From contig SAXG01000002.1 in the NCBI GenBank assembly GCA_012932865.1, forward strand, positions 2,480,001-2,544,000: DNA of 64,000 bases, in the 5' to 3' direction. The position numbers and the translations under genes were made by a program. The notes below the pieces were generated by a model. The model saw only the letters and a list, made by a program, of their open reading frames with translations, was not told where the DNA came from and made no database searches. Of the stretch, positions 34,733-45,838 are shown piece by piece; the stretch's first letter is position 1, and every line of letters starts with the position of its first letter. The stretch comes from Amylostereum areolatum (lineage: Eukaryota; Basidiomycota; Agaricomycetes; Russulales; Stereaceae).

Positions 34733-36162
34733 CTATCGTTCTTGCCTTGCCCCGACCGCGGTCATAGCCGCCCGCTCTTCCTTGTTCAAGCTGTCGGCAC
34801 CTGAGTCCGATTTATCTTCATTCTCGTTGTCGCGGCGCGCTCGCTGCTCTGAGTCGCGCTGGGCTTCCTTCCAACTATGGTCGTAGTCCTGCGCTATCTG
34901 CGCGATCTCGTTGCGCAGAGAGCGAGCCTCTGCAAGGAGATCATTCCAGTGGTCGATATCGATCCCACGGGACTTGTACAGTGCGGCACGACGGGAGGAG
35001 ACGGAGCGGTCAAGGATAGATGAGTAGGATACCTCGCGGCCTTGGTAGAGGAACCTAAGAAGAGGATGAGGATGTTAGTATATAATCGTCTGTAGGAAAG
35101 CACAGGGACGTACCACAGGTACCCACAAATGACTGTCGATAAACCAGAGAGATAAGTTATAGGTTCCATAACATCCCTGCCCCAAATCAACTAAATAAGC
35201 TGTAACCGAGGTAAAGGATGAGTTAAGCTAACCATCCGTAGTCCCAGAAGGTCAAGCGCGCGACGCCGCCCCAGTAGACGACGAGCATACCCAGGCCACC
35301 TATAGCCATGCGCTGGGCACCTCGATGCGCCTCCCGGTCACACTGAGTCTTCATTCCTTCCATGTTCTCGATCTCCTTGGATATGCGCTTCAGCCGGAGG
35401 CGTAGAAACCGCGTGCGATCCGCGAACGAAGGCACTTCAACGGTGATGATATGTTCCTGGTCCGAAGCCTCTTGGTCCTTGTCTGACTTCTTCCTTGACC
35501 CCGAGCTTGAGCTTTTGGAACGCGTGATGTGTATTGCGAACTCGGTCGCACGCGCGGCATCGCGGACGAAGTCGCCTATGTCGGTGGAATCTGACCATTG
35601 AAGGGCCTGTCCATTCGGAGACATGCTGCGAAAGGACAGGTCTAATGAGGAGGCTCCAGGGAGTGATGCGAGAATCAGGCGAGAAGCATGAGAGATTGGC
35701 TGGGACGGATGGAGGAGGAACACGGTCGGAGTGTCCTTCGAGTCAGCTGGCGCAACTTCAACACCGCGAAAATTGGATGCTATTGACCCCAGGGGAAGGA
35801 CAAGCTTGAACAGGTGGGAAGTCGTGGACGAGAGCTTGCCTGAGACAGTTGGGTTTGAGAACGTTCGAGTTTTATAAGCCAGAATACGCACCTTTTCCTT
35901 CTCTGACGTTGTCGAAGTCGTCTCCGGATTTATCATGGCCTTCGTTTTTCCATCTGGATTGAGCAGAAGATTCCGAAAGAAACTGAGAGTGTTGCACATT
36001 GAGATTCTCCGCCTCTTGCTTTGCAGAATACCCTCGGAAGGGGGTAGTAAAGGGAGATGTAAGGAGCCCAGACGGTGAGAGGAGGGAGGGCGCCGCTCTT
36101 GCTGATCTTCTGGTTGTCGTCAAATGTCGGGGAAGTGAGCGGTATAAGGAGAGGTGCAGCAT
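34733..36162 (-). CDS. MCU: Mitochondrial calcium uniporter pore protein (MCU)
   Basis: Four exons join exactly to 420 codons: 36162-35892, 35839-35233, 35176-35114, 35054-34733. The start MLHLSLYRSLPRHLTTTRRS is an Arg/Ser-rich presequence. A soluble N-terminal domain, a coiled coil and a first membrane helix (IGGLGMLVVYWGGVARLTFW) follow. The selectivity-filter signature is YGWDVMEPITYL, containing the W-D-x-x-E-P core that coordinates Ca2+, then helix 2 (TVICGYLWFLYQ) and a charged coiled-coil tail. The splice 35233/35176 falls inside the Trp codon of the filter. MCU tetramers conduct Ca2+ into the mitochondrial matrix. No MICU-type regulator is in the window. Confidence 0.94.
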
Positions 36163-36817
36163 ATATTTCTATTGCAGCTGAGAGAGAGGATACGGAGAAA
36201 AGGATGGGAGGCCATGACTCTCATACTCGTTGAGTGGAATGAACGCCCGTCGACGTCATCCCTCTTCAGCGTCATCGGCCCGCATCGGCCAGAGGGTTCC
36301 CATTTGAGGCGCCGAAGTCTCCGAGTGTGGAAGATGTGGCCGGCTAAGGCCCGGCTTGCTCGGTTGCTCCTTCCACTCGCCGTCGCAGCATGAAGCGCTC
36401 ACCTGCACTCACGCTTATCGTCATTTGCCTGTTCCTTGTGGGAACGAAAAAGAATGCGAACATGGCTAGATATCTTCCTCGCCCACTCCCTGAACATCTC
36501 TTCACAAATTCACCAGTCAGATAATAGATCGACAGCTCACATCCGTCCCGACGGTTCAGAGAGCACCATTCGACTATATGCTATTGCTCGCCTATCCGGT
36601 CGCCCCCCACCCAATTGAACTTGGGAAGGATGAGCATACTCACGGTCGTGTCCATGCGCATCTTCCGCCTCTTGGGAAGACCTCACGGTCAGCCCACCTG
36701 GATAACGGCATCGTAAAGCCTCTTTATAAACCGACTGGAAAACCTCTCATGACCAAAGGCCCAACCAGTCAGGCTTCTCTTCAATTTCATCGTCCTGTCA
36801 GTGGAAGCTAATCTAAC
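36163..36817. other. Divergent intergenic region between MCU and the amidase
   Basis: About 650 bp separates the divergent start codons of MCU (minus) and the amidase (plus), so both promoters lie here. TTTATAAACC at 36721 could be the amidase TATA element, about 95 bp upstream of its ATG. No gene seen. Confidence 0.4.
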
Positions 36818-38918
36818 ATGCGCCGGTCCATCGAAGTCACACTCGCATGCCTTGTCCTGCTCGCATTCCACCTGTTCGCCTGCGTGGCTAGACCTCAAGA
36901 CGTCGTGATAGGGCCAATGGCGCGTGCAGAACTTCCAGATCTTTATGAAGCATCGATTGCGGAACTCCAGGAGGGCTTGGAACGGGGCCACTTCACCAGC
37001 GTAGACCTAGTCAAGGTGCGTCCTCCCTCTACTGAACGGATCCCCTTACTCTTACTCACCGTGACTACCAGGCTTACTTCGCTCGTATCAACGAAGTCAA
37101 TCTTCAAGGTCCCACTCTGCGCGCCGTCATCGAGATGAATCCGAGTGCGCTCGAGCAGGCAGCAGCTCTTGACACGGAACGTCAGACGTCTGGTCCACGC
37201 AGCCCCTTGCACGGAATCCCCATTCTCCTCAAGGACAACATCGCGACCGAGTTCAGTGACGGTATGTCTCTATGGGAGTTATACTGAGCCACGTTTATGT
37301 AACGTACTCTACAGGCATGAATACCACTGCAGGTCTGCCATCTTACTTTTTACTGGGCCATCGGCACCCTCACGCTTTATATGCGTTACAGGCTCCTTCG
37401 CACTCCTCAAGTCCGTTCCTCCGCGCGACGCCACAGTCGCCGCCAAGCTGCGCGCTGCAGGTGCCATCCTCCTCGGCAAAGCTAACTTGTCCGAGTGGGC
37501 CCACTTCCGTGGAAATCTCGCCTCTGGTTGGTCCGGTCGCGGCGGCCAAGCCACCTCACCCTACTTCCCTCTCGGCGATCCGTCAGGTTCAAGCTCTGGT
37601 AGCGGTATCGGTACGGCCATCGGACTGACCGCCGCAGCATTGGGAAGTGAGACGGACGGCTCGATCGTGTCGCCCAGCAGCAGGAATAATCTCGTCGGAA
37701 TCAAGCCCACTGTAGGTCTGACATCTAGGGCCGGAGGTGAGCTCGGCTGGATCTCTGCATCGCGGTCCTTAGACGGCTCACAGTGCTTCAGTTGTTCCGA
37801 TTTCAGGTCCACCAAGATACGGTGGGACCCATGGCGCGTTCCGTCGCAGACGCCGCCGCGATCCTCACCATTATCGCTGGGCGCGACCCTCTGGACAACT
37901 TCACACTCGCCCAGCCAGCCATAGTGCCGAACTTCTCTCAAGCTCTCAATCCCAACGCCTTGCGAGGCGTACGCTTAGGAGTCCCCCGCTTGTTCCAGAG
38001 CGACGACCCGAACATCACCGCGGCATTCAATGCGTCCATCGAGCTCATCAGGAGTCTTGGCGCGACCGTCATCGACCCGGCAGAATTCCCTGATGCGGAG
38101 GAGCTACTTGCGTCGAATAACGAAACAACGGTGCTGGACACGGATTTCAAAGTAGGGGGGCTCTTCTTGAATAGTATAACAAGGTGGGATATTTACGATT
38201 CTTTCATAGGTTGATGTGCCAAATTACATCGAAGGGTTACTCGCGGTCCCAACCAACGTTACTGACCTCGCTGATCTGATCGCGTTCAACATCGCGCATG
38301 CGGATGAAGAGCTCGTCCAGCCGTTTTACACCGATCAGTCCGAGTCTGTCTTCAGTGTCTTTCCTTCCAGGATCTAGGCCTTAACACCGGCCATCGCAGA
38401 TTTATCGCTTCGGAGAACACGACGATGGACGCCGCCTACTTCGCAGCGTTGGCCGCTGACGCCGACCTGGGCAGGACGCGCGGTATCGACGCCACGCTGG
38501 CTATGTTCAACCTTGACGCAATACTTTTGCCAACCGATGGTACGAACCACATGTATGTGCCCTTCTTTGTGTTGACGATAATGTTAGGGTTCACATCTGG
38601 TCCTGCCGCAATCGCCGGATACCCCATCGTCACAGGTCTGCCGTTAACTGGCCATCTCTCAACACCATCACTCACCATTTTATCCCCACCATAGTACCCC
38701 TCGGCTTCCAGCCAGACGACGTCACACCTACTGCGGCCAACCCTGTAGTTGAACGTGGTCCAGGGCTGCCTTTCGGTCTTTCTTTTATGGGCACGGCATT
38801 CAGCGAGTTTTCGCTCATCTCCTTTGCGTTTGCATACGAGCAAGCCACACACACGCGCCTGAAGCGCCTCGCGTTCCCGGCGGCTATTCCCAAGACGCAG
38901 CTGGCAGACGTAATATGA
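36818..38918 (+). CDS. Secreted amidase-signature family protein
   Basis: Nine exons close to 554 codons: 36818-37015, 37072-37261, 37315-37332, 37392-37736, 37784-38151, 38210-38343, 38400-38539, 38588-38635, 38695-38918. A signal peptide (VTLACLVLLAFHLFACVA) starts the protein. The amidase triad is visible: Lys in HGIPILLKDNIATEF, cis-Ser in GDPSGSSSGSGIGTAIGL and the nucleophile Ser in GSETDGSIVSPSS. HQDTVGPMARSVADAAAIL and AIAGYPIVTVPLGF are further family blocks. Members hydrolyse amide bonds of varied small substrates; the substrate is unknown. Oddity: the acceptor at 37783 is the only one that keeps the frame, but it gives VLQLFRFQVHQD. The next acceptor would give the usual VVPIS text one base out of frame, hinting at a one-base insertion near 37806. 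Confidence 0.87.
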
Positions 38919-39310
38919 TGGACGGTATCGGACGGTGTGTACGGGGCTGCTCTAGTTACAGTACATAACATCGATATCGAACGAGTTTGACGTATGTATT
39001 TGTGAAGTTACCATGTTCTGTCTGCACCGGCTGTTTGTCTGTTGTCAAGTCGTGAGCACGAGCTTGGCCTTGATTAGTTGTCTCCAACTTTAGTGGATCC
39101 TGGGCATTCGCTAAGCAAGAAAAAAGAAAAAACGCGCCAGTGCACGAGAGTGCACGCGAAGTGTTCCCTGGAACTTGCGATCTCAGGCTTGCGTAATCAG
39201 GCCTCAGGATTTGAGGCCTGCGCTGCTGACGGCCGGTCACCGGTCACGATTAGAAGTGGGTGCAGTCTCCAAAGTTGCAGCTTCTCAACCCACCTGTCTA
39301 ACACTTTTCA
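38919..39310. other. Intergenic region upstream of HRI1
   Basis: Roughly 390 bp between the amidase stop and the HRI1 start. It contains a GTGCACGAGAGTGCAC palindromic motif near 39140. No gene-like frame. Confidence 0.35.
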
Positions 39311-39970
39311 ATGTCTATCTCAGTCCGCAATGGAATCGCTTGGGGAGATGGCCCATCGGAGGAGCCCACCGACACCCTCGTGCTGACTGGAAAACGATAC
39401 TTTGTTGACTGTCGCGTGGTGAAGAACTCCTTGATCACTGACAATACTCTGGACTGGGCGTTTGCTGGAACCAAGTCAAGTGTGCCAGGCCCTCACCAAG
39501 GTGCGCACTGCGTTTGCACTTCGATAATGATGTCATAATCATAGACCGATACGTTAGGACAGACTCACTCGACATGGCATCACACCGTTGACTCGCGCAC
39601 GTCTGAGCCCACAACAGATGAGGGCATCCTCTGGCCCGATCCAAACGACCCTCTCAAGACGATCGAACGTGGATCTATGTGCAACCCTGCTACCGGACTT
39701 ATCGAGGATTATGAAGAGATATGGCTCGACGAAGATCCGCCGGCCGGTACGCTCGTCGCGTTCCTGGAGAAGGGGGACGGGTTGGCGATCGTTGGGGTCA
39801 TTGGGAACAGGCATATAGGAGTTGGGCGCGATTTCGCGTGGAGGAAGGAGGAAGGCTACATGCTTTATGCGATTGGGAACGTGGATGGCTCTGACATTGC
39901 TCTCCCAGAGGATGCCTCGGTTGGTGACAAGATTGGGCCCTGGATAGTGCGCGAGTTTTGGAGAACGTAA
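39311..39970 (+). CDS. HRI1: Hri1-family protein
   Basis: Two exons, 39311-39500 and 39558-39970, join exactly to 200 codons. The N-terminus SISVRNGIAWGDGPSEEPTD then TLVLTGKRYFVDCRVVK, LDWAFAGTKSS, HHTVDSRTSE, NPATGLIEDYEEIW and VGVIGNRHIGVGRDFAWRKE match the fungal HRI1 family (two lipocalin-like beta-barrels in yeast Hri1, reported to interact with the kinase Hrr25). The acceptor at 39557 is chosen because it alone continues the frame. Cellular role is poorly known even in yeast. Confidence 0.8.
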
Positions 39971-40178
39971 AGTATGATATGATCTACAATCCATCTCGCC
40001 ATCTCACCAAGCTAATAAATCCACAGCTACTTCTCACATCTGTCGATATGTTATTGGTATCCTAGCCCGAGGTGGCCACCCATGCAAAGGAGTATGTCCG
40101 ATGAGGCGATGTAAACCTGTCAGTGACGGTAAGTATCTCCAATACCCTGCAGAGTAAATGACACTACCCATGAACATG

Positions 40179-40904
40179 TCAATACAAGAAACTATACACC
40201 TGCTTCTGCAGAATACCAAGCTGCTCCCACGAATTGCGTGAAGATGGAAAAGCCAGGGCATACGCTTGGGCACGCCGTTTGCCCTCGTTCAAGAACTGCC
40301 TCGGCAACCAACCTCTGTCTTCGCCTGTCACCCCTTTCCTCAACACTATACCCAACAGCTCGTTGATATCCTTCACGTCAACATGTTGTTTCGCCTTCAT
40401 ATCTGTCCGCCGCCATGGCGCATCCTTGTGATCTTCCCACCCTCGGAGCTTGAGTAGAAGCAAGGGAAAGAGCGGCATGACAGGAATACCGCGGACGATC
40501 GGGATGCGGTTTACGGCGACGATAGGGATGTCAAGAGTAGGCGGGACGAGAATATCCACCTTGCAATCTTGGAAATTTCCCGGGACGCGGCACCAAAGTA
40601 CTTTATACATGGCCCGGCGGTTTGTGGACGCGACGAGGTAGAAGTTAGAGTCAGCGTTCACGAGGATGCGCTTGACTTCTTCTTGCGAGTACGCGGGCAT
40701 TACTACAACATCGACATCCTTAACGGGGTCGTCAGGTTGGTAGACGGTGGCATCGGATGGCAGGCTTACATTTGGAGTGCGAATGGCGCCGTAGAGCGAT
40801 GTGGCGGCGCTGCCCATAAGGCAGCAGGTGAGACCCTTGTCTTGAAGGATGGCCACTGTTCGGCGGGATATGCTCTCCACCTCCTCTGCGGTGAGGAAAT
40901 TCAT
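40179..40904 (-). CDS. Nucleotidyltransferase-fold protein, family copy A
   Basis: Exons 40904-40770 and 40718-40179 give 224 codons. Motifs in order: a helix with VESISRRTVAILQDKGL, the strand and GS turn CCLMGSAATSLYG, the DxD strand DVDVVVMP directly after the intron, a helix EEVKRILVNADSNFYLV, a third acidic strand CKVDILVPPTLDIP, and a helical C-terminal part PLLLLKLRGWEDHKDAPW then DVKDINELLGIVLRKGV. This is the layout of pol-beta-type nucleotidyltransferases (hG[GS], DxD, later D). The helical tail recalls bacterial AbiEii-type enzymes. Substrate unknown. The start at 40904 is preferred over an upstream in-frame ATG at 41078 because the paralogs begin here. The 51-bp intron is in frame. 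Confidence 0.75.
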   Translation of the reverse strand: MNFLTAEEVESISRRTVAILQDKGLTCCLMGSAATSLYGAIRTPNVSLPSDATVYQPDDPVKDVDVVVMPAYSQEEVKRILVNADSNFYLVASTNRRAMYKVLWCRVPGNFQDCKVDILVPPTLDIPIVAVNRIPIVRGIPVMPLFPLLLLKLRGWEDHKDAPWRRTDMKAKQHVDVKDINELLGIVLRKGVTGEDRGWLPRQFLNEGKRRAQAYALAFPSSRNSWEQLGILQKQVYSFLY

Positions 40905-41304
40905 GATGTAGGGTGTAGAGCAAGTCAAAAGGTGGATGATCCTCCCCACAACTATACTTATATATACGTGCCACGAGGTGGCGTAGCGCGAGGTGGCGCA
41001 TGTCCAGCCGCTTTGGTGTCCTTGCAGTCCGTAACAGGTAGAAATCGTCTGTGCACTCTGGAAAACATATACACTCATATGGGTCTTCGAGGCGCTCGTG
41101 ATGGTGTATCCATTCGGATAGCTCTTGTTACTGTTATAGATAACTGGGAAAAGTAGCGTTTGTTATGGAAAGTGCCTGAAAAACACCGAGGTACACAAGG
41201 ACTGGTCTATCGTCCTTCACTAATCGCCACACGTCAGCTAACCTGGGACACGGTTCAGCAGTTAGATCGTACACGCACGCAAATAAAGAGCCCCGGACCA
41301 TAGC
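40905..41304. other. Intergenic region between nucleotidyltransferase copies A and B
   Basis: The 400 bp contain the copy A promoter and the 3' end of copy B. No other coding signal. Confidence 0.4.
40958..40965 (-). promoter_or_regulatory. TATA box of nucleotidyltransferase copy A
   Basis: Minus strand reads TATATAAG, about 55 bp upstream of the chosen start at 40904. It supports that start, because the in-frame ATG at 41078 would place the TATA box inside the coding region. Confidence 0.45.
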
Positions 41305-42110
41305 CTAGTCGTCGTCGTCTTTGGCGCTATCCTTGTCACTATCCTTCCCCTCATCCTCATACCAGTCAAACAACCCTACAACCCTCAATGGCGCGTATGA
41401 AAACGGATATATCGCTTTGTATTCCAGCGCCCTTCGTTCGCTTGCAGAGATAAACGCGGGAGGAAGCCAGGCTTCCGTATCACGTAGATACACATGCTTC
41501 ACCCTTGCGATGGCGAGAAGTTCGTTTATGTCGCGGACGTCGTCAGTTTGCTTCGCCTGGAGGTCCGGGCGGCCGTAGCTCCTGTGGTGGTGGTCCCATG
41601 CTTGAAGCTTGTGAAGGAGACATGCCATAAGCGGCATGGTCGGGGTCGTTCCAAACCACACGATGCAACGCGGTGGTACTCTCGGGGTGTGACGAGCGGC
41701 CGGGATGAGGATGTCCACTCGGCATTGCACGCCTTCGCGCCCGGGCACACGGAACCACAGATCCTGGTACGGTGTGAGTGTACGTGGGTCGAGAACCCGG
41801 GAGGGTGATAGATAGAAATCGGTGTCGGTGTCCTTGATGTAATTCTTAACACGCTCCGCTGTGACGCCATTCGCGTCGTTCATCACAAGGACGTCAACAT
41901 CCTGGGAAGTCTCGTTAGCATATTGTATAGATAACCATTGTATAAGAAACATACGCGGGGAACACGAGTAATCCCCCATAGCATTGCGGCCGACTCTCCG
42001 GTTAGGCAGCATGTCTGAGATGGGTCCTGTTTGCGGAGAATAGAGAGAACGCGAGCGATGGTCGTGGCAATATCATCTCGAGTTAGGGATGTCGCCGGTC
42101 CCCGAGTCAT
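41305..42110 (-). CDS. Nucleotidyltransferase-fold protein, family copy B (divergent, acidic tail)
   Basis: Exons 42110-41955 and 41901-41305 give 250 codons, with a 53-bp intron directly before the DxD strand. Motifs: TCCLTGESAAMLWGITRVPR (glycine turn with an extra Glu), DVDVLVMND, TDTDFYLSPSR, CRVDILIPAARHTP and the helical tail LLHKLQAWDHHHRSYG with DVRDINELLAIARVK. The C-terminus differs from the others in an Asp/Lys-rich run ending SAKDDDD. Catalytic-type carboxylates are kept, so it may still be active. It lies tandem to copy A in the same orientation. Confidence 0.74.
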
Positions 42111-42562
42111 GGTTGGATGCTCCTGAAGAGGTTGGTCGAGTCGACGCCCCGAGGGGGAAGCTTTATACTGACGAAGTCGGAGCGCCGAAGGCGGACGAGG
42201 GCGTGGGGCTTTACATAGTATTGCAGCCTGTTCACGTTAGATCGACCACACGGCGTAATGTTCTCTACAAAGCCGCGGTTGACGTTGAGATACCATGCTT
42301 ACGCTACTCCGCGTGGATCGGTTAGATGCGAGGGTGATATGGTTATTGGCAGGGAATGGTCGAGGTGAAATCGCAAGCAAGTACGTACATGGTTCCACTG
42401 TAAGTGTAAAATGTCTTGCATCATCCTTGCGATATTCCATACGCATCGCAAGTAGATATGTGGAAAACAGTCATATGCGCATGCGCATGTGCGTGTACAT
42501 GAAATCGATTATCATCGAGCCCTTCTGTGCCGATAAAGACCGCTCCTCAGCGCTCAGCTGGT
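42111..42562. other. Region between copy B and the P450 remnant
   Basis: These 450 bp contain the copy B promoter and, at 42472-42501, a 30-bp perfectly alternating purine-pyrimidine tract. No gene. Confidence 0.45.
42161..42167 (-). promoter_or_regulatory. TATA box of nucleotidyltransferase copy B
   Basis: Minus strand reads TATAAAG, about 50 bp upstream of the start at 42110, the same spacing as in copy A. Confidence 0.45.
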
Positions 42563-45137
42563 TCATGTCCGCCGCTTGAAGGTTACGGGGACCCGCACAG
42601 GCCTACACATCGCAATCCTATCAGCCCTACCCCATCTTATACGGAACGATATCACGTACGTGGTAGAAAGTCCTTGTGTTGACCTTAGTACGCGTGCATG
42701 GCGTTCCTCGAAAGCTCTCCTGCGCGAATTGGGGACTCGTCCTTTATCTCGACAGAGTATTGCGAGACAAGCATGGTCAGGATAGCAATGCCTTCAGTTT
42801 CGAAGAATCTACATTATCAGCGAAACAGCAATGGATTACTGTGAGCGAAAATGAAATGTGCTGTAATCACCACATACCGTCGACCAATGCACGCTCTTGC
42901 GCCTATCACAACTCTCGGTCAGATCTCCCCTAGAAAGATTACTCAAGGAAGGCAAACAGCACGCACCTCCGCTGAAAGGTAAGAAAGCATCCTTAGGTCA
43001 TTCTCCCAAGAACCGTTCTGGCTTAATGCATCGGGATCATCCCAGCAGCGAGCTGTCCAAATACCCGTGTCAACACACGAAATATATCGAACAAATTGAA
43101 TTGCGCACGATTGTGCTGAAGACCAGCAATGTTCAGAATGAGACGGGTTCCACACGGAATGGGTAGCTGTCATCTTTTCGCCTCGCGAATTGCTAATAGC
43201 CAACGAGGTGTCTTCTGCGCTAACCTTGGGGACACCCGCCACCTGTATGCGGCCCAGATTAGTTGAGAGTTATACGAGATAAACGGAGCGATAACAACAT
43301 ACAGGAGGTCTGTTACACCATCGTTTATTACATCTCGACGCATATCAGCAACAAAAGGAACATACCGAAGGCGGAGGGTTTCATAGAACACCCTAAAAAC
43401 AAGCGTTCAGTTAGCTGTCTTTGCAGGTAGAACTGAAGTCGACGCACGCCATGGAGTAAGTGAGGGAGCCCATTTCCTCGTAGGTCTCCGCAGAGAATGA
43501 ATTTATTAAGGGCCTTGAAATGCAAAGGATGAATAGGAACATACGGGTAAGCGTCCAGCATCCTTGATTACGTCCTTGATCTGCCTATACAGGCGTTCTT
43601 GTTCCTCAGGGTACAGAGCGAGGTAGGCGAAGCAAAAACAGAGGGTGTGTGCCGTTGTCTGGAGGATAGTTTCAGTCGTGATGTTAGACGCACTTGTGAT
43701 GACGCACCTCGTGGCCTGCGACGAGAAATATGAAGATATTGCCTAATAGATTCCCACAGATGAACATAGACAAGGGGAACGACTTCGAAAAAAAACGCAC
43801 CAACAAGCTCACGGTCACTGAGCTTGCCTTTCTTCTTCCCCATCGGCCGCATCCAAGAGACTGCTGAACAAATCATATCTCTCCTCCTTTTTTTCTGCAC
43901 TCCGCCGCCCCTGGATCATTTCCATCATATAGCGCTATAAAACCACGGCGTAAGCACATAGGATACGAACAATGGAAGGTTATCCACATCGAGCTCCTCG
44001 AACGCCAACCGGCATTTGCGGGTACGCTCAGTCAGACCCATCGCCCAGTTCGGCACCACTATTTTCAACAGGGTGTCTGTGGATACGATGTGGAAGTGCG
44101 TCCTTGAAGGTCAGTAGATGGCCTTCGGGAACCTTGAGATCGTCCGTCCAAGAGATGCGTCGACCAAAGCCTGCGGTCCCCCGTGAAAACAGGAGACGCC
44201 GGACAGTGACATAGAACTCACCTGCCACGCCGATGACAAAAAGCGCAATCTGTGGGCACCAAAGTTCGTATCAGAGACTAAACAGCCTCAAAACCGGAGC
44301 CGCGCACCGGCAGAGTTATCTCAATGCAATGGTCGTACGAAACTTCAGGGGCGCGGTGCCACACGTTGTCGAATAGATCCAACATGATTCTAATCGTTTC
44401 GTCCCACACCAGCTTATTGTTTTTCTGTGCACCCTGTCTTGTCAGCTTGCACAAAAAGTAGCCAATAAAGAAACCCACCTCGGAGAACGCGGGCGCGGCA
44501 ATCTTACGATAACGTTTCCATTCTTCGCCTTCGGACGCGACAATGTTCTTGCCGAAGAAAGTCAAAACTCTGTAGTCGCCGACAGGCTTAGGAAAGCGTG
44601 CACGGTGTGTGGTGACTTCCTGCAAAGGAATATTGAGGCCCGGGCTCTACACATGTGCAGAGAAATCACGAACCTTGATGGCCGCGGGATCGGCGAGCAC
44701 AATCGACACGGTGGAGCGTGGCCATATTCCTACCTGGAAGGAGTAAATTCATCCATCATCGGTTAGTGAGTCAGAGATGATCGTCACATACATGGGTATA
44801 GGCATCCCAGCCAAACATCTCAAAGTCTGTCGCAATGTCAACATCTGGTTTTCCGGCACTGTATCTCATTTACAACCAAGGTACCTTGAAATTTCCTGGC
44901 AATAGAGCGTGGCGGGTCCCCTCTAACACGGGATAATACATTGGAGATGGTCGCACCAAGGTTCAAAAATTTGCGATAGCCGGGGAAATTTCTATGTAAG
45001 CACCATTCAGTTCGTTCTCACGAAGACGACAGACTATGAACGCACCCAACGCTCTGTATAGCTCTACGGTACTCTAGCACACGCTGAACGCCGTACAAGA
45101 GTCCCACAGAGAATACTAGGAGGAATACGGTTTGCAT
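42563..45137 (-). pseudogene. Cytochrome P450, apparently decayed
   Basis: A nearly complete basidiomycete P450 can be followed. It shows a membrane anchor (MQTVFLLVFSVGLLYGVQRV, 45137), PGYRKFLNLGATISNVLSRV, the C-helix region SEGEEWKRYRKIAAPAFSE, the I-helix FIFLVAGHETTAHTLCF, the ExxR helix FYETLRLR, ARCWDDPDA, PFSGG, and a terminal RVPVTFKRRT with stop at 42563. Defects in the last third: one base is missing after DDPDA (about 43025), an in-frame TGA (42998-43000) replaces the usual Trp before PKDAFLPFSGG, the heme-loop exon (about 42878-42903) cannot be joined in frame with its Cys, and the tail needs another shift before FEERHAR. A functional heme-thiolate enzyme is therefore unlikely unless these are sequencing errors. 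Confidence 0.75.
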
Positions 45138-45160
45138 CGAAAACAGATGAAACCACCAAT

Positions 45161-45544
45161 TTACTGCAAGCTATCAAAAGGCGTCATCACTAGGACTCTA
45201 TCTTGGACGCGAAATCGAGCTGCACGTACGAATGTGTCCGGGTAAACAAGGGTCAATTCCCTAGTTTCTGTCCAGAGAGACCTGGATCGAATTGGCACTT
45301 GCACCGTATACCTTCCTGGTGGCTGGAGAATGATTAGGCGAGGAGAGAAGTAGTCGGCGCGGTAGTTTTGTTCGCCACCAATGAAATTATATATGTAGCA
45401 TCCGGCGGCCGTGAGTGGGTCACGGAGCCCGGAAGCAATTGTTTCATCTAGGCGCATGGTTCTTTGTGCCTCGCCAGACGCCCACGCTAAGAACTGTGCG
45501 GAATCGCGACTTCGTGGACGGGGGGCATTGTCAATGCTAGACAT
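45161..45544 (-). CDS. Unknown 127-residue protein, intronless
   Basis: A single uninterrupted frame starts MSSIDNAPRPRSRDSAQFLA and ends with FRVQDRVLVMTPFDSLQ. The second half alternates hydrophobic and polar residues (FSPRLIILQPPGRYTVQVPI) and looks like beta strands. No signal peptide, membrane helix or family I know. It ends only 24 bp before the P450 start codon on the same strand, so a shared transcript or a former fused exon is possible. It may also be chance, though composition is protein-like. Confidence 0.4.
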   Translation of the reverse strand: MSSIDNAPRPRSRDSAQFLAWASGEAQRTMRLDETIASGLRDPLTAAGCYIYNFIGGEQNYRADYFSPRLIILQPPGRYTVQVPIRSRSLWTETRELTLVYPDTFVRAARFRVQDRVLVMTPFDSLQ

Positions 45545-45838
45545 AAGGCTAGAAAGTTACAAAAATGACCATAAATTCTCGATCCCGACATGAAATCAGA
45601 GGGAAAGTAACAGAATATTCAACCCAGGGGAAAATTCCATGCCAGCCGCGCTGATGACCATTGGGCGGTCCGACCATGATGAAAGGTCAGATGGTCGATA
45701 TGGACCGAAGCTTCAAGAACGAATTGCCTAACAAAGTATATGTATACATCCCATGCATGTTTGTGCGCTGTTGGAGACGGCATTAGCGTGAGAGTAGATT
45801 CCACCATGAGCATGACACGCGTACCATCGACGCACCCT

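Noticed and set aside
40905..41078. N-terminal extension of nucleotidyltransferase copy A from the ATG at 41078
   Set aside because: It would cross a TATA box at 40958-40965, and no paralog has a similar extension.
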